From Gammaproteobacteria bacterium HGW-Gammaproteobacteria-1 (GTDB lineage: Bacteria; Pseudomonadota; Gammaproteobacteria; Thiohalomonadales; Thiohalomonadaceae), in the NCBI GenBank assembly GCA_002840095.1, contig PGZL01000002.1:217872-281871 (forward strand): DNA of 64,000 nt. The letters run 5' to 3'. Position numbers and translations under genes: made by a program. Under the pieces are notes generated by a model. That model ran no database searches, was not told the origin of the DNA, and saw nothing but the letters and a program-made list of their open reading frames with translations. This document shows, piece after piece, positions 17,884 through 26,093 of this stretch. The number at the start of each line of letters is the position of its first letter. The first letter of the stretch is position 1.

Positions 17884-18696
17884 ATGGACACCCATCCCAA
17901 CAAGGCATTGAGTTCCGCCGTGCTGCGCATCCTGCGCCCGCTGGTGCGGGTGTTGCTGCGCAATGGTTTTTCCTACGGCACCTTTGCCGACCTGGCCAAA
18001 GGCGTGTTCGTCGAGGTGGCGGAAAAGGACTTCGCCATTCCTGCGCGCAAACAGACCATTTCCCGCGTCGCCGTCCTGACCGGCCTGACCCGCAAGGAAG
18101 TCGTCCGCCAGCAGGCCCTGGAGGCACCCGGTGATGCCGTGGTCGAACGGCGTTACAACCGGGCCGCGCGCGTGGTCGCGGGCTGGGTGCGCGATCACGC
18201 TGCAGCGGGAGGTGTACCTGCCGTGTTGCCCATGGAGGGCACGGGAGGCTTTCTCGAACTGGTGCGGCGCTACAGCGGCGACATGCCGGCCCGCGCCGTG
18301 CTGGATGAACTGGTGCGGGTGGGGGCGGTGACGGTAGGTGAAGACCTCCAGGTTCGTCTACTGGAACGGGCCTATGTACCCCAGGACGGCGCCGAGGACA
18401 AACTGCACATTCTCGGTTCCGATGTCGCGCTGCTGATCGCGACCATCGACCACAACCTGCACCACGGCAATGACGATCCCCGCTTCCAGCGCAAGGTGGC
18501 ATACGACAACCTGCCGCAGGAGGCGTTGACGGAGTTCCGCGCGCTGTCGCGGCGGAAATCGCAGGAATTAATTGAAGAGATGGATCTCTGGCTCGCGCAG
18601 CACGATCGGGATATCAACCCCGACGCAGGCGGCAGCGGCCGTAAACAGGCGGGCATAGGCATCTATTACTTCGAGGATGACGTGCCCAAGGAGTAG
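17884..18696 (+). CDS. DUF6502-like protein, possible DNA-binding protein
   Basis: Cytoplasmic protein of 270 residues with no signal peptide or TM segment. The N-terminal half (AVLRILRPLVRVLLRNGFSY, GTFADLAKGVFVEVA, TISRVAVLTGLTRKEV) looks like winged-helix or helix-turn-helix DNA binding. The C-terminus (FRALSRRKSQELIEEMDLWL) is helical. It resembles proteins I know as DUF6502, commonly placed next to DUF5666 lipoproteins. It ends 4 bp before the second lipoprotein, so the pair is cotranslated. A regulatory role is inferred. Confidence 0.7.
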   Translation: MDTHPNKALSSAVLRILRPLVRVLLRNGFSYGTFADLAKGVFVEVAEKDFAIPARKQTISRVAVLTGLTRKEVVRQQALEAPGDAVVERRYNRAARVVAGWVRDHAAAGGVPAVLPMEGTGGFLELVRRYSGDMPARAVLDELVRVGAVTVGEDLQVRLLERAYVPQDGAEDKLHILGSDVALLIATIDHNLHHGNDDPRFQRKVAYDNLPQEALTEFRALSRRKSQELIEEMDLWLAQHDRDINPDAGGSGRKQAGIGIYYFEDDVPKE

Positions 18697-18700
18697 CGAC

Positions 18701-20137
18701 ATGAATACGCGGCGTCTCATCGCATTTGCATTGGGTCTACTGCTGCTGGCGGTCATGGACGGCTGCAACACCACCACGGCCGGTGGCGGAACCGGCGGCA
18801 CCGGCATGGTGGCGGTGGTGAGCCGCGGCACGGTCAGCAGCATCGGCAGCATCTGGGTCAACGGCGTCGAGTACGACACCACCGGCGCCCTGCTCACTCT
18901 TGCCGACGGCAGCACGCAAATCGACACGACGGGGACCGCGGGCGGCACTGTGCTCAGGGAAGGCATGGTGGTAACCGTGAGCGGCACACACAACGGCGCG
19001 ACGGGCCAGGCGGACAGCGTGTCCTACAGCCGCACTCTGGTGGGGCCGATCACGGCGCTGACCACGCAGACCGGCGCACCTGCCGTCGTCACCAGCATGA
19101 CGGTATTGGGGCAAACGGTGGTGATCGATGCCATCAGCGGTTTCACGCGCCTGGACCCAGTGAGCTGGACGCCGGCGCCCGGCGACTGGGTGGAGGTGAG
19201 CGGTTTCGGCTTGGTCAGCGGCCAGCTGCATGCGAGCTACGCCAGGCAGCTGCTGTCCCATGGCGAGCTGGAAATGGACGGTGTGGTGACCGCGGTGGAC
19301 ACCGGCAGCTTCAACTTCACCATCAACGGCGCCACCATCGTGCAGCCGCCGGTCGGCTACGGCCTGTCGCCGGCGCTGGAGGGCAGCTATGTGGCAGTGG
19401 CGGGCGTTGCCGGCACCACTGTCCACATCGTAATGTCCGCAGCTCCGGAAATCAAAAATCCGGAACTGGGCGGCGATACCGACGAAGAGGCCGAAGTGGA
19501 GGGCGTGGTGAGCGCAGCCCCGGTGGCCGGTGAATTCGTGCTGGCGGGACAGCGGGTGGTGGTGGACGCCAACACGCAATACAGCGGCGGCCTGGCTGCC
19601 GACGTGGTGGGCGGGGTGACGGTGGAGGCCGAGGGTACCCTGGGTATGGATGGCCGCCTCTACGCCGGTGAAATCACCTTCAAGGATGCGGTGGAGATCG
19701 AGGCGGTAATCGGTACCTACGACGGCGTCGCGCAGACCTTCACCCTGCTCGGACTCGGTGGACTGGTGGTGAGCGTGGACGATGCACTGACCACCATCGC
19801 CGCCCCGCTGGTATTGGCCGACGGTGTGCCGGTCAAGGTGCGCGGTCGCATGATCACCGGCGGCGCGGCCGATGTGCTGGCCACCAAGATAGAGACGGGC
19901 GACGCGGCGGCGGTACAGCTGCAGGGTAAGCTGGACAGTGTCACAGCCGATCGCAGCTCCTTCACCGTACTGGGCGTACCGGTCGCAGTGACCGGCAGCC
20001 TGGTGTTCGAACTGGACGGCAGCGCGGTCGATGCCGTGACGTTTTTTGATCGGGTCTTGCCCGGCCAGCTGATCGAGGTTGACGGGATTTACAGTGGCGC
20101 GGTGGTGGACTGGTCAAACGTAGTGCTGGAGCAATGA
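18701..20137 (+). CDS. Second DUF5666-like lipoprotein
   Basis: Protein of 478 residues with signal peptide and a weak lipobox (VMDGC, C24 region). The Gly/Thr-rich linker leads into the beta repeat GTVSSIGSIWVNGVEYDT, nearly the same as in the lipoprotein at 16428. Later repeats include GVVTAVDTGSFNFTINGATI and KLDSVTADRSSFTVLGVPV, suggesting five to six OB-like modules. The ATG at 18701 follows AAGGAG at the end of the preceding gene. Function unknown. Confidence 0.72.
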   Translation: MNTRRLIAFALGLLLLAVMDGCNTTTAGGGTGGTGMVAVVSRGTVSSIGSIWVNGVEYDTTGALLTLADGSTQIDTTGTAGGTVLREGMVVTVSGTHNGATGQADSVSYSRTLVGPITALTTQTGAPAVVTSMTVLGQTVVIDAISGFTRLDPVSWTPAPGDWVEVSGFGLVSGQLHASYARQLLSHGELEMDGVVTAVDTGSFNFTINGATIVQPPVGYGLSPALEGSYVAVAGVAGTTVHIVMSAAPEIKNPELGGDTDEEAEVEGVVSAAPVAGEFVLAGQRVVVDANTQYSGGLAADVVGGVTVEAEGTLGMDGRLYAGEITFKDAVEIEAVIGTYDGVAQTFTLLGLGGLVVSVDDALTTIAAPLVLADGVPVKVRGRMITGGAADVLATKIETGDAAAVQLQGKLDSVTADRSSFTVLGVPVAVTGSLVFELDGSAVDAVTFFDRVLPGQLIEVDGIYSGAVVDWSNVVLEQ

Positions 20138-20209
20138 ATTGCGGCTTGCGTTCCGGGCGGCTAATTGGTTAAGTAGGCGCTGTCCTGTCAATAACCCGGA
20201 ACACGAACC

Positions 20210-21142
20210 ATGTCAGCACTCATTTGCGGCTCCATCGCCTACGACACCATCATGGTGTTTCACGATCGCTTCAAGAACCACATCCTGCCCGATCAGGTGC
20301 ACATCCTGAATGTGTCGTTCCTGGTGCCGGACCTGCGGCGCGAGTTCGGCGGCTGTGCCGGCAACATCGCCTACAACCTGAAGCTGCTCGGCGGCAAGCC
20401 GCTGCCCATGGCCACCGTGGGCCGTGATTTCGAACCCTATGCCGCCTGGCTGGAGCAGTGCCGCATCGATACGCGCCACATCAAGGTGGTGGACAATACC
20501 TATACCGCGCAGGCCTTCATTACCACCGATCAGGACGCCAACCAGATCACCGCCTTCCACCCCGGCGCCATGAGTTTCGCCCATGAGAACAGCGTGGAGC
20601 ATGCCAAGGACGTCACTCTCGGCATCGTTGCACCCGACGGCCGCGACGGCATGATCGAGCACGCCACCCAGTTCGCCGAGGGCGGCATCCCCTTCATTTT
20701 CGATCCGGGCCAGGGTCTGCCCATGTTCGACGGCGAGGACCTCAAGCGCTTCATCGATCAGGCCACCTGGGTGGCGGTGAACGACTACGAAGCGCAGTTG
20801 CTGGAGGATCGCACCGGCCTGACCCCGCACGAAATCGCCGAGCGCGTCGAGGCGCTGATCGTCACCAAGGGCGCCGAGGGTTCGCACATCTACACCAAAC
20901 AGCACCGCATCGAAGTGCCCGCCGCCCCGGTGCGCGAACTGCACGACCCCACCGGCTGCGGCGATGCCTACCGCGCCGGCCTGATCTACGGCCTGATGAA
21001 CGACATGGACTGGGAAACCACCGGCCGCGTCGCCTCGCTCATGGGCGCCATCAAGATCGAGCACCACGGCACGCAGAACCACCACTTCACCTTCGACCAG
21101 TTCAAGGCGCGCTTCCACGAGGCGTTCGGGTATCATCTGTAG
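20210..21142 (+). CDS. PfkB-family carbohydrate kinase (possible adenosine kinase)
   Basis: Ribokinase-fold kinase of 310 residues. Seen: FGGCAGNIAYNLKLLGG near the N-terminus, the GRDFEPYAAWLEQ lid segment, and the C-terminal anion-hole motif DPTGCGDAYRAGLIYG containing the catalytic Asp. The substrate is not determined by the sequence; adenosine or a sugar is plausible. It converges with phosphoribulokinase on the other side of a bidirectional terminator. Confidence 0.82.
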   Translation: MSALICGSIAYDTIMVFHDRFKNHILPDQVHILNVSFLVPDLRREFGGCAGNIAYNLKLLGGKPLPMATVGRDFEPYAAWLEQCRIDTRHIKVVDNTYTAQAFITTDQDANQITAFHPGAMSFAHENSVEHAKDVTLGIVAPDGRDGMIEHATQFAEGGIPFIFDPGQGLPMFDGEDLKRFIDQATWVAVNDYEAQLLEDRTGLTPHEIAERVEALIVTKGAEGSHIYTKQHRIEVPAAPVRELHDPTGCGDAYRAGLIYGLMNDMDWETTGRVASLMGAIKIEHHGTQNHHFTFDQFKARFHEAFGYHL

Positions 21143-21146
21143 CGGG

Positions 21147-21362
21147 ACAGAGATACAAGATACAAGTGGATGAGCTCGCTACGCTCGTGTTGTTTTTGAA
21201 TGCCGTTGTGGGAGCCCGATTTATCGGGCGATAGCGGTGCGCGGGCAGTCTCCGCCGCATAGCCGGGCTTCCCACGAAGGCTGGCAAGGCGGGTTGAGTT
21301 AAAACAATCATGCGCGCAGCGCACACTTTCACTGTATCTGGTTTGGTGTTGCAAGTATCGTA
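21147..21362. repeat. CAAG-family heptamer element interrupted by a REP-like hairpin
   Basis: 21147-21205 (GAGATACAAGATACAAG, then TGAGCTCGCTACGCTCG) and 21308-21362 (GCGCGCAGCGCAC, ACTGTATCTG) correspond to the two parts of the element at 23812-23940 read on the other strand. Between them, 21207-21280 is a hairpin with GTGGGAGCCCG...CGGGCTTCCCAC ends, resembling REP sequences of other gammaproteobacteria. It lies in the 220-bp gap after the PfkB gene. Nested insertion is an inference from this alignment. Confidence 0.65.
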
Positions 21363-21363
21363 G

Positions 21364-21399
21364 AATGCAAAAGGCCCGCTTGCGCGGGCCTTTTGCATT
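21364..21399. terminator. Bidirectional terminator between the PfkB gene and prk
   Basis: Perfect 16-bp arms AATGCAAAAGGCCCGC / GCGGGCCTTTTGCATT with a TTGC loop. A- and T-rich flanks let it act on both strands, ending the convergent PfkB and prk transcripts. Confidence 0.88.
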
Positions 21400-21416
21400 A
21401 CAGCGGTTGCTGCCGA

Positions 21417-22337
21417 TTACTTTGCGGCCTTGGTCTTGCTGTTCTTGGCCTTGCGGCTGCGTTCGATCATGCCGTGGATGATCGGGGCGAGGATCAGTTC
21501 CATGGCGAAACCCATCTTGCCGCCGGGCACCACGATGGAATTGCGGCGCGACATGAACGAGTTGGGGATCATGTTCAGCAGGTAGGGGAAGTCGACGTTG
21601 AACTTGGCCGGGTCGCGGAAGCGGATCACCACGAAGCTCTCGTCCGGCGTCGGGATGTCGCGGGCGATGAACGGGTTGGAGGTGTCGACCGTCGGCACGC
21701 GCTGGAAGTTGATGTCGGTGCGGGAGAACTGCGGCGTGATGTAGTGCACGTAGTCCGGCATGCGGCGTAGGATGGTGTCGACGATGGCCTCGGCGGAGTA
21801 GCCGCGCTGGGCGTTGTCGCGGAAGATCTTCTGGATCCACTCCAGGTTGACGATGGGCACCACGCCGATCAGCAGGTCGGTGTTGGCGGCCACGTCCACC
21901 TTGCCGTCCACCACGCCGCCGTGCAGCCCTTCATAGAACAGCAGGTCGGTCTTGTCGCTGATGGTTTCCCAGGGGGTGAACTCGCCGGCCTTGTAGCTGG
22001 AGTTGAGGCGGGCGTTGTGCTCGACCGCTTCGGCGTCGCTGTGGATGTAGTAGCGGCGCTTGCACTTGCCGGTGCGGCCGTAGGTGGCGAAGGTCTCGGC
22101 CAGCAGGTCGAAATGGTTGGCGTCGGGACCGAAGTGGGACAGGTTCTTGCCCTTCTTGGCGAACTCTTCCAGTGCCTTTTTCATGGCGGCGCGGTCGTAG
22201 CGGTGGAAGGAATCGCCTTCAACCACCAGCGGCTTGATGCTCTCGCGGATGAAGATGTGTTCGAAGGCGTTCTTGACCGTGGTCGTGCCGGCACCGGATG
22301 AACCGGTGACCGCGATCACTGGATGCTTCTCGGACAT
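21417..22337 (-). CDS. prk: Phosphoribulokinase
   Basis: Calvin-cycle enzyme that phosphorylates ribulose 5-phosphate to ribulose 1,5-bisphosphate. The 306-residue class I protein has a P-loop GSSGAGTTTVK, the EGDSFHRYDR segment, LLFYEGLHGG with a catalytic Asp region, and a Lys-rich C-terminus. AAGGAG precedes the start. It implies autotrophic CO2 fixation, although RuBisCO is not in this window. Confidence 0.96.
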   Translation of the reverse strand: MSEKHPVIAVTGSSGAGTTTVKNAFEHIFIRESIKPLVVEGDSFHRYDRAAMKKALEEFAKKGKNLSHFGPDANHFDLLAETFATYGRTGKCKRRYYIHSDAEAVEHNARLNSSYKAGEFTPWETISDKTDLLFYEGLHGGVVDGKVDVAANTDLLIGVVPIVNLEWIQKIFRDNAQRGYSAEAIVDTILRRMPDYVHYITPQFSRTDINFQRVPTVDTSNPFIARDIPTPDESFVVIRFRDPAKFNVDFPYLLNMIPNSFMSRRNSIVVPGGKMGFAMELILAPIIHGMIERSRKAKNSKTKAAK

Positions 22338-22483
22338 TTCGTGTGCTCCTTAAAAGATAAAAAATGATTCTTTGGTTTTGTGTTGATTGAATTCTTATGC
22401 CGCTGTTTCTGCGATTGCGCGCACACAGGTTTTCGCATGATACGCAAATCAGGGGGGGGAAGGCCAGTTGTGCCGCCCCGGGG

Positions 22484-23776
22484 TCAGATTTCCCCCTGTT
22501 CGCGGCGGATGGCGCGCCAGGCGATATCCCGGCGATAGAACAGGCCGTCCCAGCGGATTTTGCCGGCCAGCTCGTAGGCGCGGGCCTGGGCCTCGCCGAC
22601 GCTTGCGCCCAGGGCGGTGGCGCACAGCACGCGGCCGCCGGCGGTGACGACCTGGCCGTCCCGGCCGGCGGTGCCGGCATGGAACACCTTGGCATCGTGG
22701 GCCACGGCCTCGTCCAGGCCGCTGATCACGTCGCCCTTGCGGTAGTCGCCGGGATAGCCGCCGGCGGCCAGGACCACGCCCACCGCGGCGCGGCTGTCCC
22801 ATTGGGCGTCGACCTGGTGCAGGCGGCGATCCAGGGCCGCCTCGCACAGGGACACCAGGTCGGACTGGAGGCGCAGCATGATGGGCTGGGTCTCCGGGTC
22901 GCCGAAGCGGCAGTTGTATTCGATGACCTTGGGCGCGCCGTCGGGGTCGATCATCAGGCCGGCGTAGAGGAAGCCGGTGTAGGGATGGCCTTCCGCCGCC
23001 ATGCCGCGCACCGTGGGCTCGATGACCTCGCGCATGACGCGCGCATGGACCTCGGCGGTGACCACCGGGGCGGGCGAATAGGCGCCCATGCCGCCGGTGT
23101 TGGGGCCGCTGTCGCCGTCGCCGACCCGTTTGTGGTCCTGGCTGGTGGCCATGGGCAGGATGTGCTCACCGTCCACCATGACGATGAAGCTGGCCTCCTC
23201 GCCCTCAAGGAATTCCTCGATTACCACGCGGTGGCCGGCCTCGCCGAAGGTGTTGCCCGACAGCATGTCGCGCACCGCCGCCTCCGCCTCGTCCAGGGTC
23301 ATGGCGACGATGACGCCCTTGCCGGCGGCGAGGCCGTCGGCCTTGATCACGATGGGCGCGCCCTGTTGCCGCACGTAGGCCAGCGCCGCGTCCATGTCGG
23401 TGAAGTTGCCGTAGGCGGCGGTGGGAATGCGGTGGCGGGCGAGGAAATCCTTGGTGAAGGCCTTGGAGCCTTCCAACTGGGCGGCCGCTTTACTGGGGCC
23501 GAAGCAGCGCAGGCCGGCCGCTTCGAAGGCGTCGACCACGCCCAGCACCAGCGGGACCTCGGGACCGACGATGGTCAGCGCCACGTCGTTGTCGCGGGCG
23601 AAGGCCACCAGGGCGGGAATGTCCTCCACCTTGAGGGCGACGTTCTCCAGCTTGGCCTCGCGCGCCGTGCCGGCGTTGCCGGGGGCGACGAATACCTTGC
23701 TCACGCGCGGCGACTGCGCCGCCTTCCAGGCCAGGGCGTGTTCGCGCCCGCCGCTGCCGATTACCAATACGTTCAT
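22484..23776 (-). CDS. purD: Phosphoribosylamine-glycine ligase PurD
   Basis: ATP-grasp enzyme of purine synthesis joining glycine to phosphoribosylamine. The 430-residue protein starts [18 protein letters not shown], with [20 protein letters not shown] and [11 protein letters not shown]-like [18 protein letters not shown] signatures. The ATG at 23776 is preferred over an in-frame upstream ATG that lies in the repeat. purH is about 4.5 kb away on the same strand. A 146-bp gap separates it from prk. Confidence 0.96.
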   Translation of the reverse strand: MNVLVIGSGGREHALAWKAAQSPRVSKVFVAPGNAGTAREAKLENVALKVEDIPALVAFARDNDVALTIVGPEVPLVLGVVDAFEAAGLRCFGPSKAAAQLEGSKAFTKDFLARHRIPTAAYGNFTDMDAALAYVRQQGAPIVIKADGLAAGKGVIVAMTLDEAEAAVRDMLSGNTFGEAGHRVVIEEFLEGEEASFIVMVDGEHILPMATSQDHKRVGDGDSGPNTGGMGAYSPAPVVTAEVHARVMREVIEPTVRGMAAEGHPYTGFLYAGLMIDPDGAPKVIEYNCRFGDPETQPIMLRLQSDLVSLCEAALDRRLHQVDAQWDSRAAVGVVLAAGGYPGDYRKGDVISGLDEAVAHDAKVFHAGTAGRDGQVVTAGGRVLCATALGASVGEAQARAYELAGKIRWDGLFYRRDIAWRAIRREQGEI

Positions 23777-23811
23777 CTGCGTGCCTTTGTTGTTCTGCCG
23801 CTGTTCAAAAG

Positions 23812-23998
23812 TCAGATACAAGAGCGAAGATACAAGATGCAAGGGGAGGAGTGCGCTGCGCGCACGGTTGTTTGTATTGCAAACATTACGAGCGCAGCGA
23901 GTTCATCCACTTGCATCTTGAAACTTGTATCTCTGTTCCCGGTGGATGCGCTGCGCTTATCCACCCTACGTTCTTCCCTAGTCCCTAGTCCCTAGCCA
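23812..23998. repeat. Composite repeat: CAAG-family element, GGTGGAT hairpin and CCCTAGT heptamers
   Basis: 23812-23845 (GATACAAGA-type units) and 23907-23940 (CTTGCAT, CTTGAAA, CTTGTAT) are complementary heptamer arms around a GCGCTGCGCGCAC core. Next, 23941-23965 is a GGTGGAT...ATCCACC hairpin. Finally 23974-23998 has CCCTAGT, CCCTAGT, CCCTAGC units, the second of which supplies the stop codon of the downstream minus-strand gene. This 208-bp gap holds no gene. Confidence 0.8.
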
Positions 23999-25991
23999 CT
24001 GGCTTGTTGTGATACAGCATGTACTTGGCGGTTTCGTGGTAGCCGCGGGTCATGCGTTCCAGCTGCGCGGCGAGGTCGGGCAGCTGCTCGACGAGGTTGT
24101 CGCGCGGGTTGTCGCCGTGGATGCGGTGCAGCTGTTTGTTGCTGCCGTCGGCGGCCATCTGGAAATAGTATTCCGCGCCGATGAGGCCGATGCGCGGCGG
24201 CGAGACCTGCATGATCTTGAAGGCGTAGTGTTCGCCGGGCAGGGCGTCGTCCAGCAGGTTGCGTCCCAGGGTGGTGTTGACGTAGGGCCGGCCGGCGAGG
24301 GCGGCCAGGGTCGCCATCACGTCCGCTTCGCCCGCCGTGCGGCTGAAGCGGCGCGGCTCGGGCAGCAGGCCGGGGCCGTAGATGATGAAGGGCACGCGGT
24401 TGCTGCCCAGGTCGAGCTGGGTTTCGGCCTTGCCGGCGTGATCGCCGGCGAAACCGGTGATGCCGTGGTCGCCGAAGAAGGCGAACAGGGTGTTGTCGCC
24501 ATAGCCAGCCTCCTGCGCCAGGGCCATGAACCGGCCGACGCTGTGATCCATGAAGCGGTAGGAGTTGTATTCCTCTTCCGACTGGAAGCCGGAGCGGTGC
24601 AGTTCGTCGTGACCGGGATGCTGCAACTCGAAACCGGCATTGTCGTCCGGGATGGTGTAGGGGCGGTGGTTGCCCGAGGTCTGGATCACCGCGACGAAGG
24701 GCTGTTGCTGCGTGCGCAGCACCTGGTCCGCCTCGCGGAACAGGTCCAGATCGGAGACGCCCCAGACGTCCACGTTGGGCGCGCTGTAGCTGCCTTCCTC
24801 ATAGAGGTTCAGCCCGGCGATGTTGTTGGTGAGCAGGCCGCGGATATTGCCCCAGCTGGCGCTGCCGCCGAGGAAGTAGAACTTCCCGTAGCCGTCGAAG
24901 CTGTTGAACAGGGTGTGCTGGTCGACGATGCGCGGATTGCGCGTCGAGGTGCCGTGGGTTTCCACGTCGGGGATGCCGGTGATGGCGCAGAACACCGAAC
25001 GGGCGGTGCCGGTCTGCGGGGTGTAGAAGTTCTCGAAGTAGTAGCCGTTGCGCGCCAGGGCGTCGATGTGCGGCGTCGGGTCGAGGGGATTGCCCGACAG
25101 GCCCGATTTGTAGCTGGCAAAGGACTCCAGGATCACGATGACCACGTTGGGCGGCCGGGCCGGTGCGGCGGCGGGAACGTGGCGGCGGCGGAAGTCCAGC
25201 GTGTCCGGGTTCGGCGCGTCGACACCGAGCCAGGCGGCCATTTCGGCGTAGTGCGCGCGCACTTTTTCCGCGTCGTACACCACGCCGCCGCCGTTGCGCA
25301 CGGAGTCGGTGAAATACAGGATCGGATTGAAGGTGACCTGGGCGGCGAAGGCATGGCTGCCGAAGAAGGCGTCGCTCCAGCGCAGCGGATAGGAAGCCAA
25401 CCTGCCGAACAGGCCGCCCAGCAGCAGGGTGGCCGTGACCAGCACGGTGACGGTGCGGCCTTTCCATCCCAGCTGCGGCGCCGGTACGGCGGCGCAGTGT
25501 CCGGTCAGGCGTGCCACCACCCAGGCGAGCAGGGCGGTACCGGCGGTCAGGGCCAGGGCCAGGGGCACCACCGGGTAGCTTTCCCAGACCATCTGCAGAG
25601 AGATGTCCAGGTTCTTCAGGAAGCGCAGGGCGCCGACGTCGAGGCGGGTCTGCAGATAGGCGTAGTGGCCGAAGTCGATCATGTAGACCAGCAGCGCCGC
25701 CATGCCGCCCAGCGCCAGGTAGCCCGTCCAGAGGCGGCGGGCCAGGGTACCGCGCAGCGGATTGAGCCAGGGCAGCCAGGCGAGCAGGAACAGCGGCAGC
25801 AGCAGCAACAGGGCGAGGCGCAGGTCGAACTTGAGGCCGAGGTAGAGTGCCGTCAGCAGCTCACCGCCCGGCAGCGGATCGGCGGGGTTGTCGAAATACA
25901 GCCAGAAGCCCAGCCGCAAAAGAGTGAACGCGCCGGTGAACAGCAGCGTGGCGAGGGCGAGAAAGCGCGGCAGGCGGGGCAGTTTGTGCAT
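23985..25991 (-). CDS. LtaS-type sulfatase-fold membrane phosphotransferase
   Basis: Inner-membrane enzyme of 668 residues with about five N-terminal TM helices (roughly 10-190) and a periplasmic alkaline-phosphatase-superfamily domain. Active-site features: VIVILESFASY (metal ligand Glu), TPQTGTARSVFC (candidate nucleophile Thr), and FFGDHGIT near the C-terminus. Related enzymes transfer phosphoglycerol or phosphoethanolamine to glycans or lipid A; the substrate here is unknown. The ATG at 25991 (HKLPRLPRFLAL) is chosen over an upstream in-frame start. The stop codon lies in a CCCTAGT repeat. Confidence 0.85.
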   Translation of the reverse strand: MHKLPRLPRFLALATLLFTGAFTLLRLGFWLYFDNPADPLPGGELLTALYLGLKFDLRLALLLLLPLFLLAWLPWLNPLRGTLARRLWTGYLALGGMAALLVYMIDFGHYAYLQTRLDVGALRFLKNLDISLQMVWESYPVVPLALALTAGTALLAWVVARLTGHCAAVPAPQLGWKGRTVTVLVTATLLLGGLFGRLASYPLRWSDAFFGSHAFAAQVTFNPILYFTDSVRNGGGVVYDAEKVRAHYAEMAAWLGVDAPNPDTLDFRRRHVPAAAPARPPNVVIVILESFASYKSGLSGNPLDPTPHIDALARNGYYFENFYTPQTGTARSVFCAITGIPDVETHGTSTRNPRIVDQHTLFNSFDGYGKFYFLGGSASWGNIRGLLTNNIAGLNLYEEGSYSAPNVDVWGVSDLDLFREADQVLRTQQQPFVAVIQTSGNHRPYTIPDDNAGFELQHPGHDELHRSGFQSEEEYNSYRFMDHSVGRFMALAQEAGYGDNTLFAFFGDHGITGFAGDHAGKAETQLDLGSNRVPFIIYGPGLLPEPRRFSRTAGEADVMATLAALAGRPYVNTTLGRNLLDDALPGEHYAFKIMQVSPPRIGLIGAEYYFQMAADGSNKQLHRIHGDNPRDNLVEQLPDLAAQLERMTRGYHETAKYMLYHNKPVARD

Positions 25992-26093
25992 GGGTCTGTG
26001 TGCGGGGCGACGCGGGTCAAACAGGGCGCGGCATTGTACCATAGGGCGGCCGCAGTCCCGGTTAATGACCCGTTACCGTCCCCAGGAGTTCCC

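Noticed and set aside
24009-26093. Plus-strand frame continuous with the metallophosphoesterase gene
   Set aside because: It is antisense to the LtaS-like gene. The real gene starts at 26094 after AGGAG with a signal segment.
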